DNA from: Theocolax elegans
Lineage: Eukaryota; Arthropoda; Insecta; Hymenoptera; Cerocephalidae
Assembly (NCBI GenBank): GCA_026168455.1
Contig: CM047427.1
Location: 85,900,670 to 85,964,669, forward strand
Length of the DNA: 64,000 bases
Reading direction: 5' to 3'
This document shows positions 39,473 through 56,975 of the stretch, one piece after another. Each line of letters opens with the position of its first letter. The first letter of the stretch is position 1. The notes under the pieces were generated by a model. That model saw only the letters and a program-made list of their open reading frames with translations. It had not been told where the DNA came from and did no database searches. The position numbers and the translations under genes are program-made.

Positions 39473-40659
39473 AGTGGGACCAAGCGAGTCGAGCCCCCTT
39501 CTTGGGATTTCAAAGGGGGTCGCGGGTTGTAGGAAATGGTCGGGTTTCGGGGTGAAGGGCTTGTCGAGCGAGGGCGTGTGACATGTCGATGCGATCGATT
39601 CGTTTTTATACTTTCTCCAGGAGCTTCCTTTTCAAATTTATATCCACGTTCGATGGTTATATACACTTGGGCTCTCTCGATATACAGCCTCCGCGGCTCT
39701 ATCAAATGTTTCAATCTACAAATATTTTAGTATTTACTATCACGAGCAGTTACGTGTTTTTTATTTATTCATTACCTTTTGTTCAATATACACCTATACC
39801 TGTTATTTATTTTTTGAAAATTTACATTATTGTGTGATTGGGTAAACCAGTGACTAACTTTCAAATCAAAGTTAAAATATAATTATTCCAAGTTGATGAT
39901 CGGTCACTAGACTTTTAAATTATTTGCACTCTCGCAAATATTGAAAATTGAATGAAATTTTGAACAATCATTTACGAATGCCAGAACTGAATATTTATTT
40001 TGAACAGTTTTTTATTTCTACTTTTATTTAAAATATAACAAATTTAAACTACATTTTTTTACTTCAGTTCTGTTATTCAAAATTGTAGTGATAAGTTTTA
40101 ATTAAAATTTCAGTCAATTCTATTCGTAATAAATAACAATATTGGAACTGTACATACGATTACTTCCCAAAATGAAACTTTATATATAACATTATTGATG
40201 ATATTATATTAATTTGATCATTAATAAATTAAATTACGCAAATAAAAAAAATCTTCCAAAATATTATTTGTTACTGCAAACAATTAAGTTTACATTATTA
40301 TTATTTGTATTTACCAATAAGTATATTATTTCATAAATCGAAGTGCCATCAAACGTATAAATCGCATCGATGTATCTTGCCCTCGACTCAACGTCGGAAC
40401 CAATAAATAAATTTCTACCAATTTAGGCAAACCTACGTACAAATTTACAAATTTCTACATCTTTTTACACGATAGATCAGTTTTCCTTAATAATTTTACT
40501 CGACTCATTAAAATATACTCATGAGTAATATAAAGAACGGCACTCGTTCAAATTAAGGAAAACTGTAAGAATAAAACAAATCGACATAAAAAAATAAAAT
40601 GAAAATATATTCCCGACCAACCAAATTCGCGACTCTGAATATCCCTATGGAAGACTGGT

Positions 40660-40920
40660 ATCCGAATGTCGTACTTAATTCGCCGTAAGGAAGCTCGCGG
40701 TGGCGTTAAAATAATAATTAATAAAATGAACGATAACTCGCGAGCTTCTATTGCCGCGGAGGGGGGCACACGCGGATTTTTGGCGCAAAAACGCCGTTTT
40801 ACCCACCTCCGAACCCCCTTTTTGTCTCTCCTCTTCATTTTTCCTACGGAAACACTCGTAGACAATGCGTTAGGGTTCCTAATATTCCTGTTGTGCGCTA
40901 TCGCACTATCGCGCTCTCTC
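40660..40920. promoter_or_regulatory. GC-richer island with E2F-like site
   Basis: A CpG-richer patch 1.2 kb after the Rbp6 stop contains TTTGGCGCAAA at 40779-40789, which matches the E2F core TTTGGCGC. A GGCG/CGCC mini-hairpin overlaps it. No gene starts here, so the role is open. Confidence 0.25.
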
Positions 40921-40974
40921 TCTCTCTCATTCTCTCTCCATTTTCTCTCTCTCTCTCTCTCTCTTTTTCTTTCA
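40912..40974. repeat. (CT)n microsatellite
   Basis: CT runs are interrupted by ATT and CCATTTT. It is simple-sequence DNA. Confidence 0.85.
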
Positions 40975-42732
40975 CTCTTCTTTTTATTTATTACTACTGA
41001 TATTAGTACTGATATTATCGTCATTTTTAAGTATTATTAGTGGTATTATTGCGTACGTTAATTTTTTTGCCCTTTCGTTCGCGAGAGAAAAGGAGAGGAA
41101 CATGCGTAACTTTACGCACGTATACTTAATCTCTCTTTCTCCCCTTATCCCGTGTAAAAATAGTGTAAGATGTTGTAGAATCGCGGTATTGCATTGCAAT
41201 GCATAACCAGTATTTTTACCTCGGTAACAATTTATTTAGATATTGTTAACTATACTTAATCAATATTGACTTCGTTGGTGATATTATGTTTTAGTGTTGG
41301 TCCAGTATTGATAACAATACTCTACCATTATTTAATTTCGCGATATTTAAGTGCTCCATGCAATACTGCATCTTAGTACTGTTAGGAGTCCTTAACTCAC
41401 ATTTACTTTCATGGTGATATTTATCTGAATATTGGTCAAGTCTCGTTAACAATACTTAATCAGCATACGTTTTAATACTCGATCAATGTTTAGTTTGTTG
41501 ATGATGATAATTATTTTTACATTTTGGTTATAGTCGACGACGTAGTCTTGACGAGTCTTAACTATTTTCACACGGGTTACGATAATAATCGCGATGAGGC
41601 TTTACTTAATAGCGCGTCGACTCATACTTCCTCCGTATTTTTCGCGGGAAAAATAAATCGAACTTAAGACATAGTGATAAACTATATACTTAGAGGATGC
41701 GCATTTTTAATTAGGTTAAGTGCCGTCACACTTCCGAGCGTGTCCGAAACCACTTTTACCCGCTTCACCCATACATATTATATATATAAAAATATATTTT
41801 TTTTTTGTTTTTTTTTTCACACGAATTTTTGTAACAAGTGTCTGAGAACTTTGTAATTTTTATCTATTTTTTACACCCTCCAAAAGCTCACTAATTAATA
41901 ATAATTGTACTTATAATTTTTTTTCCTTTGTTTGTCTATGTTTCATAGCATTGTGTAGTTTGATAATCTAACCATTATAGTATTAGTAGGATCCTCGGAT
42001 CTTAGTTGCGAGAAGCATGTCGGTTAATTAAATGAATTGTATATTCATTACCTTAACATCACTATCACTATCATAGTCATAAAAAGTACTAGATAACTTA
42101 CACACATATATATATATATAAATATATATAATTTTTTTTTCCTCTTTTACGCCTATTGTTGTTACAACTGTCAAGAATACTCAATTGATTTCTCTGGACT
42201 CTTACCTTTCTTACACGTTGAGATTTTGTAAAATGCGAAACCCGATAAAAATGAAATATTATAATGATATACAAATCGAGAACAATAAAAATAAAAACAG
42301 TAATAATGGGTTAGTCAGGGCGTTCCTCGTATTTTATAATTAAATTTTCAATAATGTTCTCGCTAACCGCCAACCCGCGGTCATTGTAAAGACTTTCACT
42401 TTTTACTATCATCGTGTGTCATTGTACCAGCATCGCCATCTTTCATCGTCATCCTAGCGTTAGAATTCGGTAGAAAAAAAAGAAAAAAAAAAAGAAAATG
42501 ACAAATTTTTTGACAACGGGTGTGAGAAAGGGAGAAAGGAGAATTTACGAAAAGAAGTAATAATAGTAAATGCCAATATGGTGGCAAAACAAATTTTTAC
42601 GCAAGGTGTGACGTATTTTGCGTGTGAGCGGAGCTCGACGTTGAGTAACAATAATAATGGGATGTATGTTTCTTCCTATACTATTTTTTTCACGCGACGA
42701 GACTCGAGCTTTTTAAGAGTCCGTCGTAATAC

Positions 42733-42903
42733 GTGTATATGTATGTATACATATATGTACATGTATATACAAATGCATATGTATATGTTACATATATATA
42801 TGTGTGTGTGTGCGCGTGCCCGTGTGTGTGTGTGTGTATATATACATATACATTTATATATATATGTATATGTATATGTATGTATATATATATATATATA
42901 AAA
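42733..42903. repeat. (TG)n/(TA)n compound microsatellite
   Basis: Long alternating TATG, TGTG and TATA units. If transcribed with Rbp6 it would form a GU/UA-rich RNA tract. Confidence 0.9.
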
Positions 42904-42970
42904 ATGCATGCATTTTTTTCTGTATATTATTCGACTCTTCCGTAATACTAGCTTCCGAAAGCAATAATCA

Positions 42971-43004
42971 ATAGTAGTAATAATTAGTAGTATAAAAATT
43001 TAGT
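42971..43004 (+). promoter_or_regulatory. Cluster of Musashi-type RNA motifs
   Basis: Within 34 bases there are five matches to the Musashi consensus (G/A)U1-3AGU: ATAGT 42971, GTAGT 42974, ATTAGT 42983, GTAGT 42987 and ATTTAGT 42998. The site lies 3.5 kb after the Rbp6 stop. Function depends on this DNA being in the mRNA, which is inference, and AT-rich DNA yields some matches by chance. Confidence 0.35.
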
Positions 43005-43445
43005 GAGACGATGTAAAAAAAAAAAGAGAAACGAATACGATGGCAGTTTTCGATGGCTACGAGTAATGTTGGCTGGAGACAAATTTTTTGTAGAGATTAC
43101 CGAGAATGTCGAGTTGCGCGCATGTATGTAGCCTCCTGTGTATACGTATGGATGGATAAAAAAAAATAACCGAACTCACTCACTTACAAAAATCGAGAAA
43201 GAATAAATTTCAAAGCAATCACTTTCACTAACACCGAAAAAAAACCTACGTACGATAATATGAGAAAACGTAATTTAGTTTAGTTTCGACATGCCTAGAG
43301 AAATTGCCAATAAAGTAGTTTAAAAACTTGTAGCTAACATGTTTGTGTATTTTCCTCGTATCTGTCACTTATTTACCTCTTATTACTCTATTACATATTT
43401 TTTTAATTACGATACAATACCGATCCTCGAATCCAATCCCGTTCC

Positions 43446-43469
43446 TCTATCTATCTATTTATCTATCTT

Positions 43470-43500
<31 letters not shown>
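43446..43500. repeat. (TATC)n/(CT)n microsatellite
   Basis: TATC units pass into a CT run. It is simple-sequence DNA. Confidence 0.85.
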
Positions 43501-44901
43501 TATTCTCTCTTTTTTACATGCCAAAGTAATATTTATTGTGTTGGTCTGTGTGTTTGCGATATTTACATATTATCTTTTTTGTCTCCCAGACACCTAATTA
43601 TTTATCTTTTTTTTCCATATATTTTTAATATTTTTTTTTCTTATACATCTCTTTGATATGGACTTGGAGCTGCATCAACACACACGTCGATAGCTTTTGT
43701 GACACCAGGTAAGGATGATATACAACGTAGTTTTCTTTTTAGTTAGAATTGTTGATAATCAATAGTACAAGTCGTTTAGATTAATTAGTTTAATCGTATT
43801 TTTGCATATATCCGCGCTTATTTTTGATCAAAGGACACGAGAGATGTATACTTATCTTTTTTTTTACCTCATGGAAGTGGTTTTAGACAATTTGCAAGTG
43901 TGACACTACTGACACGGAAGATTCATTGTTGACCCAACGTGTACGATTACCATTGAGTGTCAAGAGCGTCCGCCTGTTTTTTTTTTTTGCACCACGACTT
44001 GGAAAGAGGATATCGATGTTAGAAGAGTTACTGCCATTATTTTTGTCGCTCAGTTGATTTGATTATGGGTGTACTCGTGAAAATTGTACTTTGAACTATC
44101 TTTGTGACGACGATTGGTTTGATACAAATGCAAAATCACGAGGGTAGTGTACTTTAGCATTTAAAAAAAAGACGCAGAACTTTTATTCCTTGAAAATGTA
44201 TAAGGTATGTGCATCAAATCAATGGGTTAAATCGCAGAGAGTTAAATTAATCGAGGTGGCCAATTATCACGAGTGCGCAATGGAACTGTTTCTTAATTGC
44301 CTATATACGAAAATTAAGAAAGAAAAGATATTGGTGAGACACTATAGTAGCTTTATGGAACCGATTTTGCTTGTGTACTCGCTTGCTTGCTTGCTTGTAT
44401 ACTCGTTTACTCTACTATATTTATATATACAAATCATATAGCTCTACAATTTTTTTTTGTAAATGTCACTAATCTTTATCGTTACAATTACATTGCCTTT
44501 AGTCTGGTAACAATACAAAGTATATACGTGCCCAAGTGTCGCACGCTTCTATCTCCTCATTTATACTTTTCTTTCTTCGTGATTCGGGCAAATGTTGGTT
44601 ATCTTTACTTCAACTACGAAAGGGCAAAAATGAAGGTTGACTTTTCTAAAATAACCCGGAGGAACACTCGGAAAGTTTTCAAGATTGCGTTGTCGAAAGA
44701 GAAAACGAATACCTACATCTTCTTTTCTCGCGTACCATACCAAAGGAGACCCTAACGCTATTATCATGTACAAATATCATGGAACATATGTTTCACATAA
44801 GGGTCGAAATGATGTTCATTACAAATACACGTAGGCACCGCGTAGAAATGGTTTAGAGTTATAAATAACGTAAGAATATGTAACAATAACGTTTAAAGCT
44901 G

Positions 44902-44942
44902 GACAATACTCGACTAATATTTAACTATCGGTCAAGTATTGT
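44902..44942. repeat. Imperfect inverted repeat (hairpin)
   Basis: The arm ACAATACTCGAC faces GGTCAAGTATTGT across about 16 bases and pairs over roughly 11-12 positions. The same GGTC-AGTATTG word recurs at 8427, 41297 and 41432. Confidence 0.6.
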
Positions 44943-47523
44943 ACAACGATAACACGACGCAATAATTCAGTCGTATACTCGTGTCAAGAACGATTAACCT
45001 TATCGATATTTAAATGACACTCGATCGAATCTACTCCTGCAGTGGTGATATTAATAACATTGATCGAGAACACCCTCAACGGTATTTAAACAAATTTCAA
45101 TTCGAGCAACTATATCGACGATGATGATCTTCCTAGTACTCACCATTTTTACGCGGGTGCATATAGTAATTAAAAATAATATTGATTATTAAAACAGTAA
45201 TAACAATGATAATGATGATTATTAATGATAATGATATAAATAATGATATAATATTAATAATAATAATAATGAATAACAGTAATAGTAAAACATTAAGGAA
45301 GGGGTTGGAATTGAGCGTAATAAAGATGCATGTTTTAATCTCTATATATCGTTAAGGGACCCACGCGTAATTTTTCTGAGCTGACGTTACGTTTCACCGT
45401 GAAAACAAACGGCATCACGTTCTTCCAAGCAAATCTAGGTACGATATATAGATATATGAAATATATATACATATTGTACGCAAAATAAGAAAAAAAAGTA
45501 CATAACATTAACATGACTACATTTTAAACTGCGTAACGTTTTACTAAATAAAAAAACAAATATCACTCTTAATAAGGGCCGATCTGTGACACCGGTCTGG
45601 TATTCTCATTGCATACATATAAAAGTAAAGAAAAATATAATACGAGATAAGCAATAACGTTTATTATAAATTATAATAAGATATAAGTACAATATAAATA
45701 ATGAGTTGACGAGTGAAATCGAGGGAAAATAATTAGATACACCGAGAAAAGGTAGTCCTGAGCTTTCGTGAAAAACACCGCAAAGAGGTAGATGTTTAAT
45801 TTTGTAAAATTATTTCGTGCGTGAGTGTAATGGTGAAACGAACTCAACAATTTTTTCGGATCAATTATCTCGTTCGATGCGGCTATATAATATGTATACG
45901 TAGTACGCGCCTTCGATCATGACAATAAACCGACAGGAAATCGGCGCATGCTTAGATATTTCTTCGTTTTTTTTTTCGTGGGAGTTCACGATGGTCAATT
46001 TTTCCTGTTTTTCTTAATTTACGTGTAATGTGAACTCTCCCTTCTCTTTATCTAGAGCTGCGCCCAGATTGTCGCGAGTTTTTATCGAATGCTGGGCAAC
46101 TTTTCTCGGTTTTAGAGATATAACTATTATGATGAGAATTCCATTAGCAACGAGTCTAGTCCTCCCTTCCCCGAGTCTTACCAAGTTGTTGGAACTTGTT
46201 CCGAGGAGGAAAGCAAAAGGGAAAATTTGTGATTTTTTAATATCGAGGTGAGAGAAATTATTTTTATCGATATATTTTGATGGATTAATGTGAAAATTGT
46301 TGATTAGATTTTTTCTATTTAAATGATTAAACGAGTGAAACGTTCTAACAATCACATATTACTTTTAATTGTAGTAAGTTACAATTTTAATTGTCGTAAT
46401 CTTTTGATTTTTATTCTTACCATTTTTTAGAAATTAAATATTTCTTTTCATTTTGGTGAAACATAAACAGTTATCAACGTTTGCCAAATAATAAAAAGCA
46501 AAATATAAACTTTATCAAATTTATAAAATTTAAATGTACGTTGATTTATTTATTTAAAAAATGAATTCTCTTGTTCAATTATTTAAATTTGTAGTTAAAC
46601 AAAGGTGTAAACAGTACAATGGTTGAAAAACTCGCGATTAATTTTAATAATTTTTTATATCAATCCACAAAGATATTGAAACAATATTTTAAACCAATAA
46701 CGATAATTCAATTTCAAATAGTTTCCTTGGTCGTTCAATATTAAAAGAAAATACGAAATAAAAAATTGAAAAAATTTTTTTTTCCATTAACGTATGCACA
46801 GTCATAACAAAAGAGCCGAAAAAATCACGGCATCAAATTCCAGTGCACGTAGAAAAATTATTTTATCCATTTTGTCGGGAACCCCTCTCTCACCTCACCC
46901 TCGAACCCACATCGCAAAAATCTATATACACCGACGTCTGTAAATATGTATTTTCACTTGCAATAGCGGTTCGAGGGTTACATCACTCGTACGCTGAACA
47001 AAAAAAAATATAACGAACCACATACGTTCTAGTCGAAGACGATGATACGCCTGTGTGAGATCAGCGTTAGAAAGAAAAAGAAAACATCGGCGTTCTCGTC
47101 AAGCGTGCGAGTAAACTTTTGTAAATATTATACCATACTGCAATTATATTGTATCGTATACACACGTAATTTTAAGAGCAATACGTATTCGTACATGTAT
47201 ATTTTTTCAATCTCATTCCAATGACGACTGTTTTAATCGCGATCGAATTTTTTGTATAAAACAATATTATAAAAAAAAGAAGCGTGATTGCGCCGGAAGT
47301 ATCATGAATTTTCCGAAAAAAAAAAATATTCAAAACAACGTAGTGACGACGCGTGTATTGCGAACGATGTATTATACTACATATCAATGAAAAAAAAAAC
47401 GTTTTAACAATTGATAACTGAAAAATAACAAAAAAAAGTTAGCGCGTCGCCATATATTAGACTCTTTATAATAGCTTAGGAGATCGGCGATGATTCCACG
47501 ACTCGTGTCCTTTTTACCTTAGG

Positions 47524-47553
47524 TTTATTTATTTAACTTATTTATTTATTTAG
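47524..47553 (+). promoter_or_regulatory. AU-rich element (overlapping ATTTA)
   Basis: Repeated ATTTA pentamers in TTTATTTATTTA context form a class II-like AU-rich element if transcribed on the plus strand. It lies 8 kb from the Rbp6 stop, so membership of that mRNA is uncertain. Confidence 0.3.
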
Positions 47554-49650
47554 CGATGATGCTCTTTCGCGAGACAAATGTCAATGATGCATATGTACGA
47601 GCGTTTATATATATATAAAAGAAGATGAAAAAAAAAGAAACAAAACAAAGTTATTTTATATAATAACCGAGTTACATTGGTGGATGGAGCTAAGAGATCT
47701 CAGCCTTATAAAGTGACATTAGATGTTGAGTAGTAAGAAAAAAAAATACAAAACGAACTTGTATGCGTCTTTATAATCGTGAAAGAAAAATACACACGCG
47801 GTATTTCTTTTTTTTTACTTATCGAAAACAAAAAGGAAAGAAGAAGAAATATTCATCGTTAGTGTCATACAACGAGCGCCTTAAAAATTTAAACTCTGCA
47901 GTTTATTGGTTATAAATCTATAACGATTACTAAAAAAAAAGAGATAATGAAATAAACTGATGGATCAATAAACGACGAAGTATATGCGTGTGATCACCTC
48001 AAGACCAATTAAGAAGTACCTAAAAAAAAAATCGACGTATAAGGGTGTTTCATTTTGTGTTCATTCTTTTTTTTCTCACTTATTTATTCACTGGCGATGA
48101 TATATATTACGACTATATCAAAAATGAATTAAGATATAATTGATCTTATATTGTACACCCACGTTCTTCCCTATTATTAATTTTATTTTAGTGTTAGAGT
48201 TAAATTACTTGTTTACATAGTTACTATAATGTATATCCGTATAGAAGAAGTAAAAGTATTCTACCTTTTACGTCGAGTTGAATTTTGTTGTCTTATGGAT
48301 TTCTACGTTCTCACAGTAGTATATATATACATATAAATGTAAATATGACAAGTCTCTTATATCCGCTCAGTTTTCATTTTCGTTTTATTTTTGAGATACG
48401 TATATATTTTTGTCAAAAGTACCCCGACGAAAAAATAGTTGGAATCGCCTTGAACGTTTAATACATTTTTTATATTGATATTTAAATTATTGAAATTTAA
48501 AGTGCTATATATTCATTTAAAATATGCTGTGTATATATAATGTACATAGTAATATAGTATATACATTGTTACAAAGAAAAAATAGTTCTTGTAAAATACA
48601 CTTTATGATAATAACGTGTTGTAAAATAAATTCTAAAAATTGATAAAAAAATTAAATGAACGATTGTTACGGTTCCATATAAATAATATTTTAATATTAA
48701 TTATCTAGGATCGTTCGTAAGGCAGTAATTAATTATTCTAACTATTTTTGTAAGGGATTGGTTTGCTTTATATTTAACTATAAAAGAAGAAGTTTATTTT
48801 CTCCCATATTTATTTTGTATACCGTATATAATTCCATTCAATGAATGCACGATTTAGTTCAATTACCGTCCCTATTCACTATATTGGCTGTTACGCAGTT
48901 TCATCATTAAGGTACGTATATATGTAAGATAATTTTCTACTTTTACTACCATTAAAGCAACACTTAAGTAAAATAGTCTTTTTTACGAAGAGAGTATTTT
49001 AAATTATTATTTATATTGTTTAAAAGAACTGTTGAAGTACAAAGTTGTAATATTAATAATAATACATATATACACGAAATAAACTTACTGTTTCTCTTGA
49101 TTGTATAATAAAAGTACTTTTTTTTTTTATTATTTACATACAATTAAATAATATATAGTTAATTGATCGAGTAAATTTTTTTTAATAATGATAGATTAGT
49201 TAAGTTATTAGTTGTAATTGAACTTGATAAGTATCTAATTTTACTGTTAAGTAATCTTGACTATATTACATACCATATAGAATAAACTTGTTATAGTCCA
49301 CATACTTGAGTACTTGTTTTCTACAAACCTATGTCTATAAATATATATATACATATAGTAGAATATATATTAAAAAATTAACCCGTTAGTCTTTTGTTTA
49401 CATCTATAATATACAGTTACAAGTAGACAATATTTAAATATGGTTTTTTTTTGTTACACCTAAATACCTTGTGATAGAAAATTTTATTAAACTCTTTTTT
49501 TTAGATAAAGAAATAAAGTTGAAAGTATTAAGATCACTGTGAATAAATAATTGCCATTTTTTATAAAGTATAATGTACATAAAGTTTTTTAAATAAATAT
49601 TTTTATGCGAGCAATGATGAATTTAATATTTTATTAGTGGGGCTAGGGTA

Positions 49651-52500
49651 AATTATGGACCAACTATTCGATTTATTATTTTTATAATAAGCTAAAAATG
49701 TATATAAATATTTTAATATACGTTGTTAATTGAATAAGTGGTCCATATATTACAAACTTAAAAAAAGAGTAAGTTTAAATAAATTTTGAATATACGTATA
49801 TTCTAAAGATAATTATTTTTTTATTTCGAATCAACTTGTATATAAATAACATGAAAAAAAAAATCAATTATTTGGTCGGATATTTAACAGATATTTTTAC
49901 AATGAACAAATAGATATTTATCGTACTGATAAAATCAATATGCTGTAACGACAAACTTTTTCTATCAACGATGTAATATCATTGGCATACACATCAATAA
50001 AGGAAAGTACACTCAAGAAATCACCTTATCGCATTTTTAATAACCCTATATATAATATGAAAAGAAATAAATATTTTTTACAAGAATCCTCGGGTAACAA
50101 TGGAACGCCTCAGCAGCCTGGGAAAAGTACGAGAGAGGATGAAAATAAAGCAGCGAGCCCCCTGAAAGATTAAAATCATCTGCCACCGTTCGCGAGCTTT
50201 TCCATACGCAAGTATATAGTCCTGTGGGAGAGAAAATGCCCCGAGGTCCACTTGCATAATGCAACGCTCAGCTTTGCCTATTGAATATTTTACCAATGTA
50301 GGAGGCTCGTAAAACTTTTTTTTAGAAATTACACGGATGAGATGTTTTTTTTTCGGAATTCGGGGGTTTCAGGGTAGTATCGATGCGAGCTTTTGGGTAG
50401 AACTTGGTTGGGGTGATTGTTTTTTTTTATATACTATTGCACAGTTGTTTGTGTATTGAGGTAATATATTTCATTGTTTCGGAGTAAATATTTACTTAAG
50501 CAGTATACGTATACGCATCAATACGATCGGTATTTTACTAAATCAAACTGTATTTTTTTTTGTAAATTTATTATTAAACAATCTTTTTTTTTTTAAAGAA
50601 AAATTTGGAGAAGAATATTATTAGGACTTGAATATTTTAACGACCGTAAACGTTTTTGTTCTCAAGTTCAAGTTTACTCAATTTTATGAATTTTAATAAT
50701 TTCGCCTCGGTGTAATTCGTCATATTACATTTTTTAATTTTGACCGCGATTCGGAATCAGCGACCCCAAACATTATGAAAACAATTGTTCATTGTTGATC
50801 AGCCGCGATTAGTATGATGGTAACATTGTTTATGCCAGTTTTCTCCCATGAATACGAGTATTATGCTGATTGTCGTTTACTTTTGTCACTTCTGGTTTAG
50901 CATTATTTGTAAGCAAGGTTTATTAACAAGGTCTCAAAAATCGGTCATTACTCACTCTATTCAATATTGAAGAAAATAATTTTAATTTAAAAAATATAAT
51001 AAACATCTCCTGAAACATTTAATAAACGTGTAGTGCAATGCATAGGGAATGTGCAGAAATGTTATGAATTTTTTAAATTCAGGACTTAAGCCATTCCTTT
51101 TCAGCGTTATTTTTTTTACACTGTAACATGTAAAATAGGTAAATAGTTATATTTTAGTCGTATAAAATATACAGTATTATGAAAAATTAAAATATTAAAA
51201 TGCATAAGGTTAATCTCAAAATTGCTAACTATCGCATATTAATATATACATTTTTTTCTTATTCTAAACAATTTCTCATTTAAGAGAATGACAATAAATT
51301 AGGCTGCGTATATATTTACGTAACGGAAAAATTCAATTGGTAATCAAAACAATAACAGAAAATGTACAACTAACCGACCAATTCTTGTTCATAAGTTTCT
51401 TCGTAAATATATTCCAACGGAGGTATTCGAAAGGATAAAATTTCTTTGCTCTGAAGCAATAATCCATAAACTTAGAATTCATCGTGTCCTCTAAAAAAAC
51501 TGCTTATACTCGAGTTTTATGATAAATTCGAAAATTGCAGAAACGATCTGTCAGGGTTACGATAATGAGACATACATAAAGAAAAAAAACAAGTTAGTTA
51601 CTAATTATGGTAAGTTTCACTTGGCTCTGTTATCACTATCAGTATAGAGCCAAATTCAAGAGGAGCTACGGTGACATGCCGGTACAGTCAAATTTAAATT
51701 ATTGATTGATCGATGGGCACAATGTTTACAACTCTTGTTTTTTATATACTGGAGTATTTTTCGTGTTCTTTTTTAACTATTGAAAATTTCAAATACGTCT
51801 GTGTCGGAAGGAATAACGAAGTCAATGTTATATACATCATTCTATCAACGCTTGTGTTTATTATCTATGTTTGGTTTCCCCACAAATTGTAAGTACTTAC
51901 ACTATTCATTTTTATTTGGTAATACTTACGAATACTTCGTTAATTAGTTGAAAAAGCATTGGCAATCAAGTAGTTGTTTTAATTTTAAAACTATGTTAAA
52001 AATTACATTAATATTACGCAAATTTTAAAAGCATTTTATATTACACTTTTGAAGGGCTGTAGCTAAACTCGTAATGTACAAAATTAAATATAAAAAAAAA
52101 AACAATTTAAAAAATAGAATAATTGTTTGTTTCTATCATTCTATTATTTGCGAGTATTTATAACTATAAGTTCTAATATGGCATATCGGCGTCTGAGTCC
52201 CACCAGTCATTAAAATAAGAAGAAGAGTAAGTATACAAGTAGTTGCTGGAAAAATAAAATAAACAAGTTCGCGAGAAAAGTAAATTTTAAAAATAAAATA
52301 TTACAATATACATTTAAAACATAAAATGTGATTAATCGGTAAGGAATAATATACTAAACCGTTGAAATAGAAAATACGTCGAGAAAAACATCTAGTTAAA
52401 CGTAACGAAGAAAAGTCGATCGAATAACAAGTATAGTTTGAAAAAGAATACCTAAATAATTTTTGAGAAAGTTCAATGGCAGAGCATGTATTTCCGCAAA
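49651..52500. other. Intergenic AT-rich DNA, no gene seen
   Basis: Non-coding sequence between the presumed end of the Rbp6 transcript and the DPP gene. A moderate-GC patch near 50080-50300 has a short open frame on the plus strand with no recognisable features. A small perfect stem (TTGGCTCT at 51621 with AGAGCCAA at 51646) is also present. Confidence 0.5.
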
Positions 52501-52928
52501 GCGAAGCGTGTTATATAGGTATATAGGATGTACGCATAGGTGGAAGACGAGAACTCGAACTCGCGCGCACACGTGTCATGACGGCGAAAAAAAAAAACGT
52601 ATGTGTCATGCTCGTCTGTTGTGACAAGCAGCGCCGGAGAGCGAGAGAGATCCATTTTGAAAAAGCGCGAGGGAAGCCCATTTTAATAATAATGCGCGCA
52701 CGGAGGCGAGTTGCCTCGCGGAGAAAGTGAACGCGTGGGGGAAGGAGAGGCTCGGGGGACTGGAATATACCTTGGTAGCCTAACCTAAAAATAAAATCTT
52801 CGAAATTCTCTTTCTCTCTCTCTCTCTCTCTCTCACTCACTCTCTCTCTCTCTCTATCTTTCTTCCTCCCTCCCTCACTCTTTCTCTCTCTCTCTCTCCC
52901 TCTTAGCCGGGCGAATGCGGTCGGTTCG
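52501..52928 (+). promoter_or_regulatory. DPP gene promoter / 5' leader region
   Basis: GC content rises from 52540. A long CT-rich tract (52805-52900) then ends in CTCTTAG at 52900-52906. That layout could be an exceptionally strong pyrimidine tract and acceptor for a 5' UTR exon starting at 52907, or simply a pyrimidine-rich leader. No TATA box is evident. Confidence 0.4.
52805..52900. repeat. (CT)n-rich tract
   Basis: CT runs with CACT and CCTC variants lie just before the DPP coding start. Confidence 0.85.

Positions 52929-52935
<7 letters not shown>
52915..52935 (+). promoter_or_regulatory. Short uORF overlapping the first DPP ATG
   Basis: ATG CGG TCG GTT CGA TGT TGA is a six-codon upstream frame. 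It overlaps the ATG at 52929, which itself has a weak context. Its stop lies 30 bases before the stronger ATG at 52965, so re-initiation there is possible. Confidence 0.4.

Positions 52936-56975
<4,040 letters not shown>

Larger units (their letters stand above)
39473..49650 (+). other. Gene-free AT-rich region, probable long Rbp6 3' UTR and spacer
   Basis: Over 10 kb downstream of the Rbp6 stop hold no protein-like frame. Contents are U-rich tracts, many AATAAA hexamers, a GC-richer island (about 40660-40920), CT tracts (40912-40974, 43446-43500), a TG/TA microsatellite (42733-42903), UAG-motif clusters (41955-41987, 42971-43004), an AU-rich element (47524-47553) and a hairpin (44902-44942). 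Neuronal RNA-binding protein genes often have very long 3' UTRs. How far transcription runs cannot be told from sequence. Confidence 0.45.

Noticed and set aside
42578..42945. Frames of 70-107 codons in the TG/TA repeat
   Set aside because: They code only alternating Tyr/Ile/Val/Cys residues from the microsatellite.
49982..50173. 63-codon plus-strand frame in a moderate-GC patch
   Set aside because: No splice sites, domain or start context support it. The GC-richer patch extends past its stop, which suggests non-coding constraint rather than coding.
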